Assembly: GCA_009699025.1 (NCBI GenBank)
Contig: WLOZ01000141.1
Span: 1 to 5,768 of the forward strand
Reading direction: 5' to 3'
Origin: Actinomycetota bacterium
GTDB taxonomy: Bacteria > Actinomycetota > Actinomycetes > S36-B12 > CAIYMF01
DNA length: 5,768 bases
Shown: positions 1-3,545 of the stretch, piece by piece
How the letters are laid out: each line of letters begins with the position of its first letter
Numbering within the stretch: position 1 is the stretch's first letter
Translations under genes and position numbers: made by a program
The notes under the pieces: generated by a model
What the model saw: only the letters and a program-made list of their open reading frames with translations
What the model was told of the DNA's origin: nothing
Database searches by the model: none

Positions 1-117
1 AGCTCCTCCGCGAGTGACCTTGCTGCCCGCTGGCAACGGCGCCTCCAGATCGACTGCGTGCTCGGCGGCTTCGGCCGCTGTCGCCTCCTGATCGAGGAGT
101 TTCTCAATTCTGGCCAT
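1..117 (-). CDS. Ribbon-helix-helix antitoxin of BrnT-like module, copy 1 (3' end outside window)
   Basis: Thirty-nine codons are visible before the window edge. The visible part is an N-terminal arm starting MARIEKLLDQEATAAEAAEH, with no stop. It matches the complete antitoxin at 1859-2179 at 35 of 39 positions (changes at residues 9, 13, 17 and 38), so the unseen remainder should be the DNA-binding ribbon-helix-helix region. The ATG lies inside the 3' end of the toxin gene (14-base overlap, 104-117), which suggests translational coupling; AGGGAGG about 9 bases upstream is a good ribosome binding site. The toxin-first order matches BrnT/BrnA systems. The inferred job is to neutralise the upstream toxin and repress the shared promoter through the palindrome at 400-436. 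Whether the gene is complete beyond base 1 cannot be seen. Confidence 0.72.
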   Translation of the reverse strand, partial: MARIEKLLDQEATAAEAAEHAVDLEAPLPAGSKVTRGGA

Positions 118-274
118 GGCCCTCTGCCTCCCTGTAGATCTTCTGATCCCTCTTGTTGCTCAACCAGCCGTTGACTCCGTAGTCGACGCCATCGTCCGAC
201 AATGCGATGACCATCACGATCGAGCCAAGGAGCACCGAGTAGCCAATGATGCGGACAGTGCGACCGCTGGTGCT
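1..274. repeat. Direct repeat, copy 1 (toxin-antitoxin module)
   Basis: This segment aligns without gaps to 2063-2336 at a constant offset of 2062 bases. I counted about 30 mismatches in 274 positions (roughly 89% identity). It covers the visible antitoxin and the 3' half of the toxin gene. Since the other copy's antitoxin continues below 2063, the repeat probably extends beyond the window start. Confidence 0.9.
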
Positions 275-400
275 GTTGTAGTCAGGATCGATCACGATCC
301 GGCTGGGGTCTGCCGCGGCTTCGTTGGCAACGTCGACGCTGACGCCGTGACGTTCGCGCATGTAGGTGCCGCGATACGTCCAGTCCAACTCGTCGAACAT
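104..400 (-). CDS. BrnT-like toxin of a type II toxin-antitoxin pair, copy 1 (98 aa)
   Basis: The protein fits the BrnT family of small RelE-fold ribonuclease toxins in size (98 aa) and layout: an N-terminal RHGVS segment (residues 17-21), a DPDYNS turn (39-44), hydrophobic strands around 50-66, then YGVNGW (74-79) and a basic C-terminal helix (80-92). BrnT proteins cleave RNA and inhibit translation; that activity is inferred here from resemblance. The frame stays open upstream to 586, but I chose ATG 400 because homology starts there and because the palindrome with its -10 hexamer TACAGT ends exactly at this ATG, six bases after the hexamer, which suggests a leaderless mRNA. The antitoxin gene overlaps the last 14 bases. 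A truncated paralogue lies at 2166-2337. The family name is less certain than the toxin role. Confidence 0.68.
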   Translation of the reverse strand: MFDELDWTYRGTYMRERHGVSVDVANEAAADPSRIVIDPDYNSTSGRTVRIIGYSVLLGSIVMVIALSDDGVDYGVNGWLSNKRDQKIYREAEGHGQN

Positions 401-436
401 TGCATGACTGTAATGCATTGCATTACAGTCATGCAA
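400..436 (-). promoter_or_regulatory. Perfect 16-bp inverted repeat: operator plus leaderless promoter of the toxin-antitoxin operon
   Basis: The arms TTGCATGACTGTAATG (400-415) and its exact reverse complement (421-436) flank a 5-base spacer. On the minus strand the element holds TTGCAT, an 18-base gap and TACAGT, then six bases to the toxin ATG, so both promoter hexamers lie inside the symmetric element. Each arm also has a small internal GCAT/ATGC symmetry, which could give several half-sites. Ribbon-helix-helix antitoxins usually repress their own operon by binding such sites, so a bound antitoxin would cover the whole promoter. The -35 hexamer is a weak match (3 of 6) and the -10 a fair one (4 of 6). 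Confidence 0.75.
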
Positions 437-716
437 GTTGTCGGACGGAGTCCTTTTCGTGCTTCCGGAGCCGTTCGAGAGTGTGCTCGACGAGATCGCA
501 AGGTCAACGCCTTCACGCGTGAGCGATTTCGCCAGATCGAGTCGACAACAATGAGCCAGCTGACTACCTGGACTAGGTGCATCCACGATCCCGCGCGCCC
601 TTCACATGAGATCCCTGTAGGTCGTCAATGCCAACGTGTGCCGCCACTCCCATGACCTCCGGGAAGCCCCGTGGGGCAACGGCTTTCCTGGAACGTTGAG
701 CTACAACCCGTCGGCG
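437..716. other. 280-bp intergenic stretch without a convincing gene
   Basis: This lies between the end of the Coq4-like gene and the toxin operator. No reading frame on either strand has a plausible start, ribosome binding site and recognisable product. One minus-strand fragment at 429-503 reads DLVEHTLERLRKHEKDSVRQ, helical and charged like the C-terminal tail of a real protein, and its TGA falls inside the operator. It has no start codon and an in-frame TGA just upstream, so it is at best a gene relic. The only other structure seen is the stem-loop at 662-688. Confidence 0.4.
662..688 (-). terminator. Possible terminator stem-loop after the Coq4-like gene
   Basis: GGAAGCC at 662-668 pairs with GGCTTTCC at 681-688, giving seven pairs with one bulged T; the 12-base loop can also form a small GCCC/GGGC hairpin. 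It begins 28 bases past the Coq4-like stop codon on the minus strand. No T-tract follows, so intrinsic termination is uncertain, although weak U-tracts are common in high-GC actinobacteria. Confidence 0.28.
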
Positions 717-1709
717 CTAGCCCAGGCCAATGCCGAGCCCGCCGTCCTTGCCGTCGGAGCGGGGGCGAACCCCGAATTCGAGGCGGATGTCGGCCAGTTG
801 CCGATGCGCCATCGCTAGGTGGTCGATCTGGCTGAAGTCTCGACGAACGGCAGCGCCGCGCTCGAGTGCCTCGCCCAGCATGTCGGCAGCCCCGTCGAGG
901 TGGAGAACCCCCTGCCCGTCCGCGTCGCGATAGATATCGCCGCCGTAGGGGATGAACTGCGACGACGACCCGTGCTTGAGCAGTCCCGCCTCATGAATCA
1001 ACAGGTTGGCCATGAAGGCCATCCAGTTCGCGTCGGTGTCGCTCATGGCCAGCTTGAAAGCCCCCAGAGCGATCTCACCGGGGCCGCTGGGCTCATATCC
1101 CGCAATCACGTGGTTCATGTCATGGCTGATGTAGTACGCCGGCTCCGGCGTGTGGGGACCAGGCAGATGAAAGCCATTGCGCTCATAGAACCCCAGGAAG
1201 GCCGACCCCAGAGTTCCCTTCGGCAGCGCGCGAAGAGCCTCCACCTCTGGCAGTACGTCGCCGTCGTTGCGCACTGGCGCGACCGACTCAGAGAGCAGTG
1301 GCACGTACCCGTCATAGGTGCGGATGAAGTCGCGGCTGGCATCCTCGGTGGTCTTGTTGATCCACGAGTGCATCACATCGAGCTCGTCGCCATGAATACC
1401 CACGGCCCCGGCGTAGGCCTCGAGCCGAGCCACCTGCTCAGGAACGTTGGGGTGTCGGCAGAATGCCACCACGATGGCGAGCTGAACGAAGCGCCGCCGA
1501 AGGTGCTCATCAGTGAGGTCTTCAGCCACCACACTCGGCTCCGCCCCGGCGAGTCCGGCAAGCGCAGCGACGTCAACCTTCCACAGATGCCCAGCGATGG
1601 CACCAATGACGACGACCTGCTCACGAGTCGGCCCGCCCTCAACCTCTGCGACACCGAGGAGCCCCGACACCAACATCGACACCGACTCGCGCGGAACTCC
1701 CAAGACCAT
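717..1709 (-). CDS. Coq4-family putative metal-binding protein with an N-terminal helical domain (330 aa)
   Basis: The C-terminal half matches the Coq4 family. LPKGTLGSAFLGFYERNG (residues 162-179) resembles the family's 'LPxGTLG' block, and HDMNH at 196-200 followed after exactly 11 residues by Glu 212 (in GEIALGAF) is the family's HDxxH-x11-E metal-binding motif, complete here. Coq4 acts in ubiquinone synthesis in mitochondria and proteobacteria; actinobacteria normally use menaquinone, so the substrate here is unknown. The first ~130 residues are mostly helical, and around residues 75-118 faintly resemble TerB-type helical domains. I chose ATG 1709 because TACCTT lies exactly six bases upstream, a leaderless arrangement; GTG 1739 is in frame but would include that promoter and lacks a ribosome binding site. 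No membrane segment or signal peptide is seen. The gene sits alone between the two toxin-antitoxin repeats. Confidence 0.75.
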   Translation of the reverse strand: MVLGVPRESVSMLVSGLLGVAEVEGGPTREQVVVIGAIAGHLWKVDVAALAGLAGAEPSVVAEDLTDEHLRRRFVQLAIVVAFCRHPNVPEQVARLEAYAGAVGIHGDELDVMHSWINKTTEDASRDFIRTYDGYVPLLSESVAPVRNDGDVLPEVEALRALPKGTLGSAFLGFYERNGFHLPGPHTPEPAYYISHDMNHVIAGYEPSGPGEIALGAFKLAMSDTDANWMAFMANLLIHEAGLLKHGSSSQFIPYGGDIYRDADGQGVLHLDGAADMLGEALERGAAVRRDFSQIDHLAMAHRQLADIRLEFGVRPRSDGKDGGLGIGLG

Positions 1710-1715
1710 GGGCGC

Positions 1716-1721
1716 AAGGTA
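1716..1721 (-). promoter_or_regulatory. Candidate -10 box (TACCTT) for a leaderless Coq4-like transcript
   Basis: The minus-strand hexamer TACCTT fits the actinobacterial TANNNT pattern and is followed by six bases and the ATG at 1709, the spacing expected if transcription starts on the start codon. No good -35 element is visible 16-19 bases upstream. The 149-bp gap 1710-1858 holds nothing else I can support. Confidence 0.42.
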
Positions 1722-1858
1722 GCAGTGAGGCCACGTCACGCGTACGGGCGAGCAGCTTCACCCTCCTTCAGCAGGACGGGAGGCCTTCACCACCGTGATG
1801 CGTCCAGAAGTCCCGCTCGCACGTATTGCGCGACTATCTGCACTGACCCTCGCCTGAT

Positions 1859-2179
1859 TCAGGCGCTCAGGGCTTTGCGGCGAACTGCCGCGAGATCGGT
1901 CTCTAGTCGATCGAGCGCGGACTTCAGGTCGTCGACTGGTGCGATGCACCTGAGCACGAGCATACGAATCACCGTTGACACTGGCAGTCCCTGCTCCGCG
2001 GCGAAGGCGGATAGTCCCTCAAACTCCTCGTCGCGCAGCCGGACCTGAACGTTCCTGGTGCGAGCACTTCCGCGAGTGACCTTGCTACCCGCTGGCAACG
2101 GCGCCTCCAGATCGACTGCGTGCTCGGCGACTTCAGCCGCTACCGCTTCCTGTTCCAGGAGCTTCTCAATTCTGGCCAT
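1859..2179 (-). CDS. Orphan ribbon-helix-helix antitoxin, copy 2 (106 aa)
   Basis: The protein has three parts: a charged helical N-terminal arm (1-35), a ribbon-helix-helix core with beta strand NVQVRL (43-48) and two helices spanning about 51-79 (turn at QGLPVS, 63-68), and a C-terminal amphipathic helix rich in Asp, Leu and Arg (83-102). This is the CopG/MetJ-like DNA-binding fold typical of antitoxins that pair with BrnT toxins, although classical BrnA carries the fold nearer its C-terminus. The start ATG 2179 is supported by AGAGAGG nine bases upstream and by colinearity with copy 1. The frame is intact, but the toxin gene that should precede it is broken and its operator-promoter is missing. 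Expression therefore probably depends on read-through from the ParD-like/zeta operon at 2351-3331. It could still act on copy 1 in trans. Confidence 0.8.
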   Translation of the reverse strand: MARIEKLLEQEAVAAEVAEHAVDLEAPLPAGSKVTRGSARTRNVQVRLRDEEFEGLSAFAAEQGLPVSTVIRMLVLRCIAPVDDLKSALDRLETDLAAVRRKALSA

Positions 2180-2336
2180 GGCCCTCTACCTCTCTCTAGA
2201 TCCTCTGGTCCTTCTCGTTGCTCAACCAGCCGTTGACCCCGTAGTCGACGCCATCGTCGGACAGTGCGATGACCGTGACGATTGATCCCAGGAGCTCGGA
2301 GTAGCCAAAGATGCGGACAGTGCGACCGCTGGCGCT
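2063..2336. repeat. Direct repeat, copy 2 (toxin-antitoxin module)
   Basis: This is the counterpart of 1-274 in the same orientation. The high-coordinate end is abrupt: bases 2337 onward no longer match 275 onward, which marks a rearrangement junction. The two copies bracket the Coq4-like gene and the toxin operator. Confidence 0.9.
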
Positions 2337-2337
2337 A
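2166..2337 (-). pseudogene. Truncated BrnT-like toxin gene, copy 2
   Basis: On the minus strand this reads SASGRTVRIFGY, later DDGVDYGVNGWLSN, matching residues 43-88 of the intact toxin at 39 of 46 positions. The Tyr 89 codon TAC has become TAG (2196-2198), removing the last ten residues; the ancestral frame continues in register to the old TGA at 2166-2168. The coding sequence for the first ~42 residues, the start codon and the operator are gone. Similarity ends near 2337, about 14 bases before the zeta-kinase stop codon. With half the fold absent and no start codon, a functional toxin is very unlikely. Confidence 0.85.
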
Positions 2338-2350
2338 CCGCACGGTTGGC

Positions 2351-2944
2351 CTACTCGTCCGTGACCTTCGGCCGCGGCCAGCGGCCGACGAATTCAATCG
2401 GCGCCCACGTAGGCCAGCGACTGGAGCCGACCGCGAATCCGCCAGCAAACATCGCCACCTCCTCCGGCCCGTCGACTCGCGAGTTGTCGTACGCATGGGT
2501 CAGGTCGGCGCGGCGAATCGCATCTTCCACCAGTGGCCATAGGCGCGCGTATCGAGCGCGGATCTTCTCCTCGGGGACGTCATGCCCTCCAGCCGCGACC
2601 CGGTGGGCGACGCGCTGGACGGACAGGTCCGCGGGAACCATCAGGACGTGCAATGCGACCGTGTAGCCCGCATCGTGGGCGCGATCAATCAGGTCAAGCT
2701 TGGACGGATGTGAGAACACTGTCTCGGCGATGAAGGGGTGCCCCGCCGAGATGAGTGACTCGCGGGTGTCGGCGGCAACACGTGCCGCATCGTAGGCGTG
2801 ACGAGCAGGATCATCCGGCCATCGAGCCGCCGCGATGACGTCGGCGTTGACGAACGTGACACCGGGTCGCAGCGGCGCGAGCACGAGTTCGACGAACGTC
2901 GACTTGCCGGCGCCGTGAGGTCCGACAACCAGGTCGAGACGCAC
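2351..2944 (-). CDS. Zeta-toxin family P-loop kinase (197 aa)
   Basis: Walker A is GPHGAGKST at residues 8-16. It is followed by the zeta-type NAD block (33-35, with Asp 35 the likely catalytic base), AETVFSHPSK (73-82, matching the family's conserved Glu-Thr segment) and the Arg-rich RVAHRVAAGGHDVPEEKIRARY region (111-132), where zeta toxins keep their phosphate-contacting arginines, then AYDNS (151-155). Characterised zeta/PezT toxins phosphorylate UDP-N-acetylglucosamine and block peptidoglycan synthesis; the substrate here is not proven. The length matches short actinobacterial members and no key motif is missing. The GTG start at 2944 lies 6 bases after the antitoxin stop with only a weak ribosome binding site, suggesting translational coupling. 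The TAG stop abuts the broken BrnT-like copy. Confidence 0.85.
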   Translation of the reverse strand: MRLDLVVGPHGAGKSTFVELVLAPLRPGVTFVNADVIAAARWPDDPARHAYDAARVAADTRESLISAGHPFIAETVFSHPSKLDLIDRAHDAGYTVALHVLMVPADLSVQRVAHRVAAGGHDVPEEKIRARYARLWPLVEDAIRRADLTHAYDNSRVDGPEEVAMFAGGFAVGSSRWPTWAPIEFVGRWPRPKVTDE

Positions 2945-2950
2945 GCCGCT

Positions 2951-3331
2951 CTACTCGAGCCGGCTGGTGGTGCCATCGGGGTGATACCGGGTCAAGACAC
3001 CCTGCTCGTCGAGCGCCACCGTGGTGACGCCGCGCGCAGCGAGGACCTCGCCGAAGCTGACCGTGCGCACGCTCTCCGAGATCAGCGCATCAAGCTCGGC
3101 GTTGAGTCCCACGCGCTCGTCCGGGGTCAGTTCACGCTCGTCGAACTCCCCTGCCAGCGTCGCTTCGACATGCAACCGGGCCGAGCTCGACTGCGCAGAT
3201 ACCGCTCGCCCGACCCGCGTCCAGTGATCCAACTGCTGCTTGGCCGAGCGGGACTGCCGCTCTCCCTCCGCTGCGGCAGCGTCCAAGAGGTCCGCGGCCA
3301 CGCGTGTTGGACGGTCTGCGACTCGCTTCAC
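2951..3331 (-). CDS. ParD-like antitoxin, partner of the zeta-type kinase (126 aa)
   Basis: Residues 5-45 (PTRVAADLLDAAAAEGERQ, then SRSAKQQLDHWTRVGRAVS) are typical of the ParD-like antitoxin family, with a ribbon-helix-helix DNA-binding core and the recurrent SRSxxQQxxHW segment. A linker (46-85) leads to a tail (95-126) with GVTTVALDEQGVLTRYHPDG, which I infer to be the toxin-neutralising segment. The frame is open back to ATG 3379, but I chose GTG 3331. It has a perfect AGGAGG six bases upstream, homology starts there, and the longer form would translate through the likely promoter. The antitoxin precedes the toxin, as is usual for type II systems. Zeta toxins classically pair with epsilon or PezA antitoxins, so this ParD-like pairing is a different arrangement. 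Confidence 0.8.
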   Translation of the reverse strand: MKRVADRPTRVAADLLDAAAAEGERQSRSAKQQLDHWTRVGRAVSAQSSSARLHVEATLAGEFDERELTPDERVGLNAELDALISESVRTVSFGEVLAARGVTTVALDEQGVLTRYHPDGTTSRLE

Positions 3332-3337
3332 CGGAAT

Positions 3338-3343
3338 CCTCCT
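3338..3343 (-). promoter_or_regulatory. Ribosome binding site deciding the GTG 3331 start
   Basis: AGGAGG on the minus strand matches the anti-Shine-Dalgarno core fully and ends six bases before GTG 3331. The alternative ATG 3379 has no such site. Confidence 0.8.
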
Positions 3344-3353
3344 CGTCGCGGAT

Positions 3354-3401
3354 TGATACGCCGTCACATAATGATACATCCCCAGTGGAGCCAGTTCTCA
3401 G
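3354..3401 (-). promoter_or_regulatory. Candidate promoter and direct-repeat operator of the ParD-like/zeta operon
   Basis: On the minus strand CTGAGA (3396-3401, 4 of 6 matches to TTGACA) and TATCAT (3371-3376, 5 of 6 matches to TATAAT) are separated by 19 bases, predicting a short leader of about 30 bases that contains the AGGAGG site. GTATCA occurs twice, at 3372-3377 and 3354-3359, 18 bases apart and flanking the predicted transcription start. It could be an antitoxin-binding direct repeat. The long spacer makes the promoter call tentative. Confidence 0.4.
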
Positions 3402-3467
3402 GGGCCCGCGATGCCGGATCGAGGCGCTGTGACTCGTCCCGGACAGCACCACGGTCCTGAGGCTGCC

Positions 3468-3518
3468 CGCGGCCGGCTTCCCGCCGTACAGGGTGTTCTG
3501 GACATCCGGCGGGCCGCG
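3468..3518. terminator. Bulged GC-rich stem-loop after the large secreted-protein gene
   Basis: CCCGCCG (3480-3486) pairs with CGGCGGG (3507-3513), and CGCGG (3468-3472) with CCGCG (3514-3518), across a 20-base loop and a 7-base bulge on one side. It starts 28 bases beyond the stop of the gene at 3546. There is no T-tract, so a terminator role is only possible. The surrounding bases 3432-3545 have high GC in the third position of a reading frame on each strand but no start codon, so a relic of coding sequence is equally possible. Confidence 0.27.
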
Positions 3519-3545
3519 CGTGGAGGCCGTGTTCCCGCTCGCAGG

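Noticed and set aside
169..187. integron attC-like core (GCTCAAC ... GTTGAC)
   Set aside because: It falls within the conserved YGVNGWLSN coding sequence of the toxin, is repeated only because the gene is duplicated, and the right-hand core does not fit GTTRRRY.
401..586. N-terminal extension of the toxin frame to 586 (160 aa)
   Set aside because: It would translate through the operator and promoter, has no ribosome binding site, and the extra residues have no family resemblance; ATG 400 fits homology and promoter spacing.
1739..1761. GGAGG-GTG at 1761 as start of the Coq4-like gene
   Set aside because: That GTG is out of frame with the Coq4-like sequence and only one base from the purine tract.
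1762..1783. CCTCC/GGAGG hairpin as a terminator after the orphan antitoxin
   Set aside because: Only a 5-bp stem with a 12-base loop and no T-tract; expected by chance in GC-rich DNA.
819..2048. 409-aa plus-strand open frame
   Set aside because: It lies antisense to the Coq4-like gene and the orphan antitoxin, both supported by motifs. The product is low-complexity and Arg/His-rich, as expected from the complement of a GC-rich gene.
2798..3460. 220-aa plus-strand open frame
   Set aside because: Antisense to the ParD-like antitoxin and the 5' end of the zeta kinase; no recognisable domain and no ribosome binding site seen.
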